Below are positions 1-8,335 of a stretch of 64,000 bases of DNA, one piece after another (within the stretch, counting starts at the first letter, position 1; each line of letters begins with the position of its first letter). Location: NCBI RefSeq assembly GCF_006716445.1, contig NZ_VFPA01000010.1, forward strand, positions 1 through 64,000, in the 5' to 3' direction. This stretch comes from Pseudonocardia kunmingensis (GTDB lineage: Bacteria; Actinomycetota; Actinomycetes; Mycobacteriales; Pseudonocardiaceae). The notes below the pieces were generated by a model. It was given only the letters and a program-made list of their open reading frames with translations, did no database searches and had not been told where the DNA came from. Made by a program: the position numbers and the translations under genes.

Positions 1-261
1 GGCCGGCGCCACTCGTTGTCGAACACCAGCAGGAGCCAGGTGACCACCGGGATGCCGATCGCCGCGCCGAGCGGGTTGAACGCGAACGAGAAGCCGACGG
101 CGGTCGCGTACTCCCGCTGCGGGAACCAGTTGCGCATCGTGCGGGCCGTGGTCGCGCCCTGCGGGCCCTCGCCCAGGCCGAACATCAGGCGTTGGTGCCC
201 AGCACGGCCCAGCGGAAGCCCCTGATCGTGCGGCGAGCGGGCGGCGCGGTGACGTGGTCAT
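1..261 (-). pseudogene. Remnant of an MFS sugar-acid transporter
   Basis: On the minus strand an ATG at 261-259 overlaps the dehydratase stop (ATGA), as expected for a coupled transporter gene. That frame does not continue as a transporter. A TM1-like peptide, TIRGFRWAVLGTNA, lies in a second frame and stops at 187-185. A third frame from 185 carries FGLGEGPQGATTARTMRNWF and then membrane-like sequence to the window edge, which is typical of TM4-TM5 of major-facilitator anion:cation symporters for sugar acids. About 90 residues that normally lie between these blocks are missing. I infer an early frameshift plus an internal deletion. The rest of the gene lies outside the window, so whether it is decayed throughout is unknown. 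Confidence 0.6.
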
Positions 262-1358
262 GTCGTGCCTCCGACCCGGTGCGGCTCGAGCGCGTCGAAG
301 TCGAAGGTGAGGCCGTGGCCGGGCCGTTCGGGGGCGATGGCGGCGCCGTCCACGATCTGCATCGGTTCGGCGAGGTAGCGCTCCAGGCCGAAGCCGTGGG
401 CCTCCATGTAGGTGCGGTTGGGGGCGGCGGCCATCAGGTGCACGGTGAGGTCGTGGGCGCCGTGCGAGGTGACCGGCAGGTTGTGGGCCTCGGCCAGCGC
501 GGCGACCTTGCGGAACACCGTCATCCCGCCGACGTTGCAGACATCCGGTTCGGGGAAGGTCACAGCACCCGCAGTGATCATGTTCTGGAACTCGTACAGG
601 GTGTGCAGGTTCTCCCCGGTCGCCACGGGCAGCCCGCCCTCGCGCAGCACCCGCACGTGGCCCGCGACGTCGTCGGGGATGGTCGGCTCCTCGAGCCAGA
701 CGAGGTCGAACTCGGCGAGGGCCCGCGCGGTCCGGATCGCCTGGTCGGCGCTCCACTTCATGTTGGCGTCGGCCATCAGCGGGAAGTCGTCGCCGAGGTG
801 CTCGCGCATCCGGGCGACCCGCTCGACGTCCTCGCGCCAGCTCGCCCGGCCGACCTTCATCTTGATCGCCCGGAACCCCTCCTTCCGGAAGCGGTCGGCC
901 TGCTCGAGCAGCTGCTCGATCGGGAAGTCCAGGTCGATCCCGCCCGCGTACACCGGCACCCGCGGGTCGTAGCCGCCGAACAAGCGCCACAGCGGCTGCC
1001 CGGCCCGGCGGGCCCGCAGGTCCCACAGCGCGATGTCGACCGCGGAGATCGCGGACGTGGCGTGGCCGCCGCGGCCCGCGTAGTGCAGGGCCCACCACAT
1101 CCGCTGCCACAGGTGCTCGGTGCGGTCGACGTCCTCGCCGGTGAGCACCGGCGTGAGGTAGCGGTCGACCAGCACCGCGAACGCCTCGGCGCCGGAGTTG
1201 ACCGCGTAGGTGTAACCGAGGCCGGTGGCCCCGTCGGAGTCGGTGACCCGGACGGTCACCAGCTCGAAGTGCGGGATGACGCCGTGGGTGGAGTCGGTCA
1301 GGACCACGGGCAGCGGTACCTGGTAGAAGTCGGTGCGAACGGATTCCACAGTGGACAC
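258..1358 (-). CDS. Mandelate racemase/enolase-superfamily dehydratase (probable acid-sugar dehydratase)
   Basis: A protein of 366 residues from a GTG at 1358 with GGGAG seven bases upstream; a longer reading to 1541 would add a low-quality N-terminus over the promoter. Catalytic residues of the mandelate racemase subgroup are all present, each shifted by two from mandelate racemase: K166 and K168 in IKMKVG, metal ligands D197, E223 and E249, the D272/H299 dyad and E319. These enzymes abstract the proton alpha to a carboxylate. With a sugar-acid-type transporter remnant behind it and a LacI regulator opposite, dehydration of an aldonate or aldarate is the likely job. The exact substrate cannot be read from the sequence. 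Confidence 0.85.
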   Translation of the reverse strand: MSTVESVRTDFYQVPLPVVLTDSTHGVIPHFELVTVRVTDSDGATGLGYTYAVNSGAEAFAVLVDRYLTPVLTGEDVDRTEHLWQRMWWALHYAGRGGHATSAISAVDIALWDLRARRAGQPLWRLFGGYDPRVPVYAGGIDLDFPIEQLLEQADRFRKEGFRAIKMKVGRASWREDVERVARMREHLGDDFPLMADANMKWSADQAIRTARALAEFDLVWLEEPTIPDDVAGHVRVLREGGLPVATGENLHTLYEFQNMITAGAVTFPEPDVCNVGGMTVFRKVAALAEAHNLPVTSHGAHDLTVHLMAAAPNRTYMEAHGFGLERYLAEPMQIVDGAAIAPERPGHGLTFDFDALEPHRVGGTT

Positions 1359-1459
1359 AGGTGCTCCCGATCGGTCGAAGGACGGGCGGCGGGGGTGCGC
1401 CAGGTGGCGGCCGGCACCGCCGTGGTCCTGGCGCACGGCGTCTCCGCTGGCCTGCTCAG

Positions 1460-1471
1460 AAAACCGGTTTT
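1460..1471. promoter_or_regulatory. Candidate LacI-family operator 1
   Basis: A perfect 12-base palindrome, AAAACCGGTTTT, lies between the divergent dehydratase and LacI genes. LacI-family operators typically have a central CG flanked by A/T-rich arms, so this fits the adjacent regulator. A second related site lies about 85 bases away. Confidence 0.6.
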
Positions 1472-1545
1472 TCGGATCTGGCGTGCCACACTGCACGGCG
1501 TCGCCGTCCGCCGTCAACCCCTCGGGTGGAAGAATCTCCACGAAG

Positions 1546-1556
1546 ACACCGGTTTT
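1546..1556. promoter_or_regulatory. Candidate LacI-family operator 2
   Basis: ACACCGGTTTT repeats the ACCGGTTTT core of the palindrome at 1460-1471. The two CCGG centres are 85 bases apart, about eight helical turns, and this copy lies about 34 bases before the LacI start codon. That suggests autoregulation and possibly looping. Confidence 0.5.
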
Positions 1557-1589
1557 CCGGCGGTAGTCCGCAGGTCTGGGAGGGGGAGG

Positions 1590-2633
1590 ATGGCCGGCCG
1601 AGCAGTGATGCCGGGCCCGCGCGCGGAGCGCATCCGGCTCATCGACGTCGCCGAGCGTTGCGGCGTGACGAAGTCAGTGGTGTCGCGGGTGCTGAACGAC
1701 GACCCGACCCTGAACGTCCGCCCGGAGACCCGGCAGCGCATCCGTGCCGCGGCGCTCGAACTGGGTTACCGGCCCCACGCCGGGGCCCGTGCGCTGGCCG
1801 GAGCCGAGGCGCGGGCGCTCGCCCTGCTCGTGCCGGATCTGAGCAACCCGGCCTACACGCGCATCATCCGGGGCGCCTACCGGCGGGCGCGCGAGCACGG
1901 ATACGTCCTCCTGCTCGCCGAGGACACCGCGAACGACGAGGCCGACGAGTCCTTCGCCGACCTGGTGGAGGCCGGGCGGGTCGACGGGCTGCTCATCGCC
2001 TCGGCCCGCCCGTCCCATCAGCTGCTGTCCTCCGACCGGCTGAGCCGGATCCCGCACGTGTTCGTCAACCGCGAGGTGCCCGGCTCCGGCCGCAACGTGG
2101 GCATGGAGGCGGCCGCGTCGAGCGGCGTCGCCGTGCGCCACCTGTACGACCGCGGCCACCGCCGGATCGGGCTGGTCTCCGGGCCCGCCGAGCTGCAGCC
2201 CGCCCAGGCGCGCGAACACGGGTTCGTCGAGCAGATGCGCGCCCTCGGCCTGGTGCCCGACCTGATCGCCCGTGCGCCCTTCAGCGAGGAAGGCGGTGCG
2301 CAGGCGGCCGCGGCACTGCTGGCCCACGCGCCGCCGATCACGGGGATGTACTGCAGCACGCTGAGCCAGGCCGTCGGAGCGCTCCACGCGATCCGCACCC
2401 ACGGGCTCCGGATCCCCGACGACGTGTCGGTCGTCTCCTACGACGACCTCCCGCTCGCCGGCTACCTCGACCCGCCGCTGACCACGGTCGCGATGCCGCT
2501 CCTCGAGCTCGGCGTCGCGGCCGTGGACGCGGTGCTGGACCAGCTCGGCGGGGCAGAACCCGCGGACGTCGCGGTCGCCATAGCGCCGGTGGTGGTCGAG
2601 CGGGAGTCGACGCGCACGCTGTCGGGTCGTTGA
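1590..2633 (+). CDS. LacI-family transcriptional regulator
   Basis: A 347-residue protein, normal for LacI/GalR regulators. The helix-turn-helix lies near residues 15-35 (IDVAERCGVTKSVVSRVL) and is followed by the hinge and a periplasmic-binding-protein-like sugar domain. The ATG at 1590 follows the purine-rich GGGAGGGGGAGG. It is divergent from the acid-sugar dehydratase, with two CCGG-centred palindromic sites in the 231-base gap, so I infer that it represses that operon and itself. Its end faces the alpha-galactoside binding-protein gene, which is convergent and probably not its target. The effector sugar is unknown. Confidence 0.9.
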   Translation: MAGRAVMPGPRAERIRLIDVAERCGVTKSVVSRVLNDDPTLNVRPETRQRIRAAALELGYRPHAGARALAGAEARALALLVPDLSNPAYTRIIRGAYRRAREHGYVLLLAEDTANDEADESFADLVEAGRVDGLLIASARPSHQLLSSDRLSRIPHVFVNREVPGSGRNVGMEAAASSGVAVRHLYDRGHRRIGLVSGPAELQPAQAREHGFVEQMRALGLVPDLIARAPFSEEGGAQAAAALLAHAPPITGMYCSTLSQAVGALHAIRTHGLRIPDDVSVVSYDDLPLAGYLDPPLTTVAMPLLELGVAAVDAVLDQLGGAEPADVAVAIAPVVVERESTRTLSGR

Positions 2634-2642
2634 GGCGGCGTC

Positions 2643-4022
2643 TCACTCAGGTCGGTCGAAGAGCGCGTTGATCTCCTGGTTCACCTGGGTCAGGGAGGAG
2701 GCGTCGCTGCTTCCGATGTAGATGGAGTCCAGCGCAGGCTCGAGGATCGAGAGGACGTCGGCGGGGTGGTCTGTCACCGGGAACAGCACGGTGTGCCGGT
2801 TCTCGACGAGCTCGATGAACGGTGACACGTCGACGCCCTTGGCCCGGAAGGCCTCGGTCGCGGCCGCCGTACCGGCGGGACGGGCCGGGAAGATGACCCC
2901 TTCCCGCCCCACGGTGACCTGGCATTCGTCGGAGCCGAGGTAGGCGACGAACTGGGCCGCCTCTTCCGGGTGCTCGGTCTGCGCGCTGATCGAGTCGCCC
3001 AGCCCGTTGTACATCGACACCGGGTGGCCGACCGGGCCGCTGGGCACGCCGGCCACTCCCAGCTCGATCCCGTCGAGCCGGGCGTAGTTGCTGATCGTCC
3101 ACGAGCCGTTCGGTGAGATCGCCGCGGTGCCCGACCCGAGCTGCTTGACCGGGTCCGGGTCCTCGCCGATCTCTTCGTACGAGGCCAGGAACCCCTTCTC
3201 GACCAGGCCGAACAGCCAGCCGAGGGCGGCCTGCACGCGGGGGTCGTCGTAGTTGTACTCCTCGGCCCACACCAACGTGTCGGTGTAGGTCCACCCCATG
3301 GCTCCGGCCAGCCACGACCACTGCGTCTGCCCGTGCCCGTCGCCGCCGGACCCGCTGGAGGCGAGGCCGTAGGTGACGACGTTGTCCGGGTCGAACCCCG
3401 GCTCGTCGCCGCGCACCCCGTTGGCGTCCACCGACAGGTGCGCGATCACGTCCTCGAACGTGCCGCCGTCCTCGGGGTTCCAGGTGAGCCCGTCCAGGTC
3501 GGCGGGCGTCATGCCGGCTTCCTCCAGCATCTTCGCGTCGTAGAACAGGGCGATGGTGTCGAAGTCCTTCGGCATGCCGTACTGCTTGCCGTCCGGGCCG
3601 ACCCACAGGTCGGCCAGGCCCTCCTGGAACTGCGACGGGTCGAAGTCGCTCGTCGCCTGCAGCTCGTCGAGCGGGAGCAGGACGCCCCGGGTGACGAATC
3701 CCGGGTACTTGGTCAGGTGATCGGCGAACACGTCGGGCCCGGCGCCGGCGACGAGCGCTGCTGTGAGCTTCTTCCAGTAGTCACCCCACCCGTACTGGGT
3801 GATCCGGACCTCGATGTCCGGATGCTGTGCCTCGAACGCGTCGGCGCACTTCTCGTAGCCGGGCAGCTGCAGCGACTCCCACAGCCAGTAGTCGAGAGTG
3901 ACCCGGGAGCCCGTGGGGGCGGCACCGCACGCGGTCACCCCGAGGAGACCCACCCCGAGGGCCGCGCCCACGAGCCGGTGCCAGCGGCGGCTGCGACGGT
4001 CGATGCTGGTCGGAAGTGTCAT
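2643..4022 (-). CDS. ABC sugar-binding lipoprotein (alpha-galactoside type)
   Basis: A 459-residue extracellular solute-binding protein of the carbohydrate ABC family (group 1). The N-terminus has basic residues, a hydrophobic stretch and a lipobox LGVTAC with the lipidated cysteine at 32, so the mature protein should be anchored outside the membrane. It is the last gene of melA-permease-permease-binding protein, ten bases after the second permease, and would deliver substrate to that pair. No ATPase gene is in the operon, so a shared MsiK/UgpC-type ATPase encoded elsewhere, common in actinomycetes, is inferred. Binding of melibiose or raffinose-type sugars is inferred only from the linked GH4 enzyme. 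Confidence 0.85.
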   Translation of the reverse strand: MTLPTSIDRRSRRWHRLVGAALGVGLLGVTACGAAPTGSRVTLDYWLWESLQLPGYEKCADAFEAQHPDIEVRITQYGWGDYWKKLTAALVAGAGPDVFADHLTKYPGFVTRGVLLPLDELQATSDFDPSQFQEGLADLWVGPDGKQYGMPKDFDTIALFYDAKMLEEAGMTPADLDGLTWNPEDGGTFEDVIAHLSVDANGVRGDEPGFDPDNVVTYGLASSGSGGDGHGQTQWSWLAGAMGWTYTDTLVWAEEYNYDDPRVQAALGWLFGLVEKGFLASYEEIGEDPDPVKQLGSGTAAISPNGSWTISNYARLDGIELGVAGVPSGPVGHPVSMYNGLGDSISAQTEHPEEAAQFVAYLGSDECQVTVGREGVIFPARPAGTAAATEAFRAKGVDVSPFIELVENRHTVLFPVTDHPADVLSILEPALDSIYIGSSDASSLTQVNQEINALFDRPE

Positions 4023-4032
4023 CGCGCGGCCC

Positions 4033-4983
4033 TCACTTGATCCCGCTGAAACCGATGGAGTTGACGATCCGCTTGGCGAAGCAGGCGAACAGCACGATCA
4101 TCGGCAACGCCGTGACCAGGGTCGCCGCCATCAGCCCGGACCAGTCCGGGCCGCCCTGCGGGCTCTGGGCGCTGAACGCGCCGAGCGCCACGGTCAGCAC
4201 CCGTGAGCTGTCGGTGTAGGAGACCATCAGCGGCCAGAAGTACTCGTTCCACGCGCTGATGTAGGTCAGGATCGAGATCGTCGCGATCGGGGCCGCCGAC
4301 ATCGGCACGATCAGGCTGAAGAACACGCGCACCTTGCTCGCCCCGTCGACCAGGGCGGCCTCTTCGATCTCCAGGGGCACGTTCAGGAAGAACTGCCGCA
4401 GGAAGAAGATGGCGAACGGGGCCATGAACAGGCTCGGCAGCATGATGCCGAGCAGGGTGTCGACCAGCCCCAGCTCGCGGATCAGCAGGAAGTTCGGCAG
4501 TAGGGTGAAGATGACCGGCACCATCAGCGAGAGCAGGAAGACCGCGAATACGAGATCGCGGCCCCGCCAGCGCAACCGGGAGAAGGCGTACGCCGCCAAG
4601 GCGGAGAAGAACACCTGGCACACGGTGATACCGCTCGCCACGATCACGGAGTTCACGAGGTAGCGCCAGAAGCTCAGGTCCGCGCCGGAACCGCCCTGCG
4701 CGATCGCCTCCTCGGTGGTCTGCAGCCCGAACACCCGCTCGAACCCGCCCCAGGTGAAGTCGGCGGGCAGCAGCGAGGTGGCGTTCGCGTACAGCGCGTT
4801 GTTGCTGGAGAACGCGGTGCGCAGCATCCAGTAGAACGGCAGGATCGTGACCAGCAGGAGGAGGACCAGCACCGCCCAGGCGAGGATCCTCCCGATCCCC
4901 GGCCGCGGGCGGCGCCGCCGGGGCTCGCGCGGGTCGATGGCGGGTCGCGGTGCGCCCGTCTGGGCGTCGAGCAGTTGCGTCAT
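4033..4983 (-). CDS. Carbohydrate ABC transporter permease (MalG-like)
   Basis: A 316-residue inner-membrane permease with about six hydrophobic segments and the cytoplasmic coupling loop EEAALVDGAS, the EAA motif that docks the ATPase. The MalG/CUT1 type is shown by the long periplasmic region after TM1 and by the C-terminus. The ATG at 4983 lies 11 bases after the preceding permease. The roughly 45-residue N-terminal cytoplasmic extension is rich in Pro and Arg. It should pair with the neighbouring MalF-like protein to form the sugar channel. Confidence 0.88.
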   Translation of the reverse strand: MTQLLDAQTGAPRPAIDPREPRRRRPRPGIGRILAWAVLVLLLLVTILPFYWMLRTAFSSNNALYANATSLLPADFTWGGFERVFGLQTTEEAIAQGGSGADLSFWRYLVNSVIVASGITVCQVFFSALAAYAFSRLRWRGRDLVFAVFLLSLMVPVIFTLLPNFLLIRELGLVDTLLGIMLPSLFMAPFAIFFLRQFFLNVPLEIEEAALVDGASKVRVFFSLIVPMSAAPIATISILTYISAWNEYFWPLMVSYTDSSRVLTVALGAFSAQSPQGGPDWSGLMAATLVTALPMIVLFACFAKRIVNSIGFSGIK

Positions 4984-4994
4984 GTCCGGCCCCC

Positions 4995-5912
4995 TCAGTT
5001 CAGATCGGTCTGACCGGCGCGCGTGACCCGGTACTGGAAGAAGGTGACGACCATCAGGATGGCGAGCATCGCGACACTCAGCGCCGCCGCGTAGCCGAAG
5101 TCGAACTTCGCGAACGCGCTCTCGTAGATGTAGACCTGAAGCACCCGGCTGGCGTTGACCGGCCCGCCGTCGGTCGTCACCGAGATCGTGTCGAAGATCT
5201 GGAAGGAGCCGATCACGGAGATGATGAGCACCAGGCCGAGAATGGGGCGCAGCAGCGGCAGCGTGATGCTGAAGAACTGCCGCGGTTCCGACGCGCCGTC
5301 CACGCGCGCGGCCTCGTAGAGGTTGCGGGGGATGGCCTGCAGGCCCGCGAAGAGCAGCAACGCCGTGTAGCCCATGTGCCGCCACACGTTCACGAGCGCG
5401 ATCGTGGGGATCACCCAGGCTTCCGTGGTGAAGAAGCCGATCCGGTCGAGCCCGATCCATTCGAGGATCTGGTTGCCGATACCGAGCTGGAAGTCGAGGA
5501 TCCACACGAAGACCAGCGCCGCGACGACGTTCGCGACCAGGTACGGGGCGAGGATGAGCGACCGCACCAACGTCGACTGGGTCAGCTGCTGCATCAGGAC
5601 GGCGATCACGAGGGCGACGACCGTCTGGATCCCGATGTTCAGCACGACGTAGGTGACGGTGACCTGCACGGCGTTCCAGAACACCGGGTCGGAGAACATC
5701 CGCGTGTAGTTGTCCAGGCCGATGAACTCGACGGGCGTCAGCACGTCCCAGGACGTGAAGCTCAGCCAGATGCCGCGCGCCAACGGCCAGAAGTAGAAGA
5801 CGAGCAGGCCGACGAGCGCTGGCAGGATGAAGAGCAGTGCCAAGCCCGTGTCGTCGCGCCGCAGGGCGGCGCGACGACCGGGCCCGGACCGGACGGCGGT
5901 GTTCGGTCCCAT
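4995..5912 (-). CDS. Carbohydrate ABC transporter permease (MalF-like)
   Basis: A 305-residue CUT1-family permease. A short basic N-terminus is followed by TM1 (LALLFILPALVGLLVFYFWP), four further central membrane segments, the EAA loop YEAARVDGASEPRQFF and a C-terminal membrane pair. The ATG at 5912 is eight bases beyond the melA stop, indicating one transcript. It forms the translocation pore with the MalG-like protein encoded next; the linked melA gene points to alpha-galactosides as cargo. Confidence 0.88.
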   Translation of the reverse strand: MGPNTAVRSGPGRRAALRRDDTGLALLFILPALVGLLVFYFWPLARGIWLSFTSWDVLTPVEFIGLDNYTRMFSDPVFWNAVQVTVTYVVLNIGIQTVVALVIAVLMQQLTQSTLVRSLILAPYLVANVVAALVFVWILDFQLGIGNQILEWIGLDRIGFFTTEAWVIPTIALVNVWRHMGYTALLLFAGLQAIPRNLYEAARVDGASEPRQFFSITLPLLRPILGLVLIISVIGSFQIFDTISVTTDGGPVNASRVLQVYIYESAFAKFDFGYAAALSVAMLAILMVVTFFQYRVTRAGQTDLN

Positions 5913-5919
5913 GGCGCGC

Positions 5920-7281
5920 TCAGCCCTGCAGCTCGGGGGGCAGGTACGACTTGTGCGCCACGAACAGCTCGTCGACCATCGCGCGGATCTGGTCGAGCGT
6001 GAGCAGCGCCGCGGTGAGGGGGTCGGCCATCACGGCGTGGTAGACGTGCTCGCGGTTCCCCGTCAGCGCGGCGGTCACCGCCAGCTCCTGCACGTTGATG
6101 CCGGTGCGGGTGACCGCGGCGCACTGGGGCGGCAGGTCGCCGAACACCGTGGGCTGCACGCCGCCCGAGTCCACGAGGCACGCCACCTCGACGCACGACC
6201 CCTCCGGCAGGTTGGTGATGATGCCGGTGTTCGGGACGTTGCCGTAGATGACGCTCTGGTGGCCGGTCTCCATGCTGTGGACGATGGCGGCGCCGTACTC
6301 GACCGACGGCGCGAGCTCGGTCTTCAGCTCGTCGAGGAGCTCGGCGATCTTGCCGTCCTCGTCGTGGGCCTGGCAGATGTCGTAGTAGTCCCAGCGCTGC
6401 GGGATGAACTCCTGCACGAGCTGCGGGGACTTGCGGAAGTAGGGCACGTACTCCGAGGCGTGGTGGCTGGACTCGGTGTGGAAGTAGCCGAACGCGTCCA
6501 TGATCGCGGTGCGGACCCGCTCGTTGCCGCCCTCGTAGACGTTGGCCCCGCGGTCGGCGCCGCTGTGGTCACCGTCGTCGGTGGCCAGCTCCCCGGCGCC
6601 GGCGGCGTGCAGGTGCGTGGCGACCATGACCTCCCGCAGCCGGGGGTAGAGGTCTTGCGCGCCGCGGCGGAACTCGGTGAACCACGACTGGTGGTTGATG
6701 CCGCCGGCCTTGTAGTGCACCTCCTCGTAGGGCACGTCCAGTTGCTGGGCGAGCATCCGGGAGGTGCCCTGCACGCTGTGGCACAGGCCGACGGTCCGGG
6801 CGCCGATCGCGTTGAGGTACCAGGTGGCCATCGCCATCGGGTTGGCGTAGTTGATCACCTGGGCGCGGGGCGCGACCTCGGCGAGGTCGGCGGCGATCTC
6901 GTTGTAGGCCACCACCGACCGGAGGAACCGGAACACCCCGCCGGGACCGAGCGTGTCGCCGACGGTCTGGTCCACCCCGTAGCGGCGGGGGATCTCGACG
7001 TCGTCGCGGAACGCGTCGACACCTCCGACCTGGAACGTGATGATCACGTAGTCGGCGCCGGTGAGGGCGGTCCGCCGGTCGGTGGTGCTCTCCACGGTCG
7101 TGGGGAACCCGTGGTGGGCGACGAGGGCGCGAGCAGCGGACGCGGTGCGCTCGAGCCGGCTCGCGTCGACGTCCATCAGCGTGAGGACGCTGTCGCGCAG
7201 CGCCGGGTAGCTCAGGAGGTCGCCGATCAGCCGGAACGGGAAGACGTAGCCCCCGGCTCCGACGATGGTGATCTTTGCCAT
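5920..7281 (-). CDS. melA: GH4 alpha-galactosidase (MelA-like)
   Basis: A 453-residue glycosidase of family GH4, which uses NAD+ and a divalent metal with redox chemistry rather than direct hydrolysis. The N-terminal NAD site starts ITIVGAGGYVFP; metal-site residues C167 and H168 (LCHSVQGT) and H197 (GINHQSW) are in place. The pattern fits the alpha-galactosidase/alpha-glucuronidase branch better than phospho-glucosidases. It heads the ABC transporter operon. The ATG at 7281 was chosen because the conserved ITIVGAG block begins three residues later; AAGGAG lies upstream but 12 bases away, so the in-frame ATGs at 7320 and 7317 are possible starts. An alpha-glucuronidase specificity cannot be excluded. 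Confidence 0.8.
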   Translation of the reverse strand: MAKITIVGAGGYVFPFRLIGDLLSYPALRDSVLTLMDVDASRLERTASAARALVAHHGFPTTVESTTDRRTALTGADYVIITFQVGGVDAFRDDVEIPRRYGVDQTVGDTLGPGGVFRFLRSVVAYNEIAADLAEVAPRAQVINYANPMAMATWYLNAIGARTVGLCHSVQGTSRMLAQQLDVPYEEVHYKAGGINHQSWFTEFRRGAQDLYPRLREVMVATHLHAAGAGELATDDGDHSGADRGANVYEGGNERVRTAIMDAFGYFHTESSHHASEYVPYFRKSPQLVQEFIPQRWDYYDICQAHDEDGKIAELLDELKTELAPSVEYGAAIVHSMETGHQSVIYGNVPNTGIITNLPEGSCVEVACLVDSGGVQPTVFGDLPPQCAAVTRTGINVQELAVTAALTGNREHVYHAVMADPLTAALLTLDQIRAMVDELFVAHKSYLPPELQG

Positions 7282-7350
7282 GGCGTGGTGATGCTCCTTG
7301 GTTCGGGTCGGGAACATCACCGTAAGAGCTGAGGAGGCTAGGATTCCTTC

Positions 7351-7367
7351 GCGAACCTAGGGCGAAC
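7351..7367. promoter_or_regulatory. Candidate AraC/MelR-like direct-repeat site
   Basis: GCGAAC occurs at 7351 and again at 7362, an 11-base direct repeat between melA and the divergent AraC-type gene. AraC-family activators bind directly repeated half-sites on one DNA face, so this is a plausible melA activator site. The repeat is short, so confidence is limited. Confidence 0.35.
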
Positions 7368-7382
7368 TTCCAGGAGTCTCAG

Positions 7383-8249
7383 ATGTCGCGCGCATCCGGC
7401 GTGGACCACAACCCGCCCGAGCTCAAGTGCTGGCAGGGTCGCGGTTTCGCGATGTCCAGCGCCCACCGCCACGACGACGTCGAGGTCAACCTGGTCGAGC
7501 GCGAGCCGCTGACCTACCTGTTCGGCGGCACGCTGGTCACGGTCGAACCGGGGCAGGCGGCCCTGTTCTGGGCCTCGGTGCCGCATCGCCTGATCGACAC
7601 CCCCCAGAACTGGGACGCCCACGTGCGCTGGCTGCACGTTCCGCTGGCGCGGGTGCTCGCGTGGGGCCTGCCCGAGCAGGCCGTCGGCGAGCTGCTGCGG
7701 GGCACCCCGCTCATCACCCGCCAGCCCGAGTACCCGGATTCCGCCGCGTTCGCCCGCTGGTCGCAGGATCTCGGCAGCGACGCTCCGGACGTCAACGCCA
7801 TCGCCCTGCTGGAGATCCAGGCGGGCGTCCGCAGGCTGCTGCGCAGCGCCCTCCCGCAGGCCGATGCGGCCGAGGCAGGCGGCAGCAGGCGGCCGGAGGT
7901 CACCGACGCGGTGCGGCACGTGGTGGCGATGGCCCGCTTCATCACGGAGCACTACCGCGAGCCGATCCAGGCCGCCGATGTCGCCGCCGCCGCGCACCTG
8001 CACCCCAACTACGCCATGACGGTGTTCCGCGAGGTGCTCGGCACCACGATCCACACGTACCTGACCGACCGGCGCATCGCCGAGGCGCAGCGGCTGCTGC
8101 TCACCGGCACGGCCACCACGAGCGAGATCGCCGAGTCGTCGGGGTTCGGCTCGCACAGCGGCTTCTACGCCGCGTTCGCCCAGGCCTGCGGCGTGCCGCC
8201 GGGCGCGTACCGCCGGACGCACCGCACCGTGGCGCCGCCCGCGCGCTGA
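7383..8249 (+). CDS. AraC-family regulator (MelR-like)
   Basis: A 288-residue protein with an N-terminal cupin-like sensing domain and a C-terminal double helix-turn-helix (roughly residues 180-280; first HTH near IQAADVAAAAHLHPNYAMTV, second near TTSEIAESSGFGSHSGFYAAF). The ATG at 7383 follows AGGAG by six bases. It is transcribed away from melA with about 100 bases between, the same architecture as MelR-melAB in enteric bacteria. I infer that it activates the alpha-galactoside operon in response to its sugar. MelR orthology is not proven by sequence here. Confidence 0.85.
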   Translation: MSRASGVDHNPPELKCWQGRGFAMSSAHRHDDVEVNLVEREPLTYLFGGTLVTVEPGQAALFWASVPHRLIDTPQNWDAHVRWLHVPLARVLAWGLPEQAVGELLRGTPLITRQPEYPDSAAFARWSQDLGSDAPDVNAIALLEIQAGVRRLLRSALPQADAAEAGGSRRPEVTDAVRHVVAMARFITEHYREPIQAADVAAAAHLHPNYAMTVFREVLGTTIHTYLTDRRIAEAQRLLLTGTATTSEIAESSGFGSHSGFYAAFAQACGVPPGAYRRTHRTVAPPAR

Positions 8250-8300
8250 TCGGGAAGCGCGCTCCTGCCCGCCGCGGCGGGCAGGCCGGTGCGATGGACC

Positions 8301-8328
8301 TTGCACCGGTGGGAGCCTGTGCCATTCT
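8301..8328 (+). promoter_or_regulatory. Promoter for a leaderless transcript
   Basis: A -35 TTGCAC at 8301-8306 and a -10 CATTCT at 8323-8328 are separated by 16 bases, and the -10 ends seven bases before the ATG at 8336. No Shine-Dalgarno sequence is seen, so transcription probably begins at or beside the start codon. Confidence 0.55.
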
Positions 8329-8335
8329 CCCGGTC

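Noticed and set aside
192..1589. Long plus-strand open frame running into the LacI gene
   Set aside because: It is the antisense shadow of the dehydratase; the protein has no family features until the LacI HTH begins, and a ribosome-binding site precedes the ATG at 1590.
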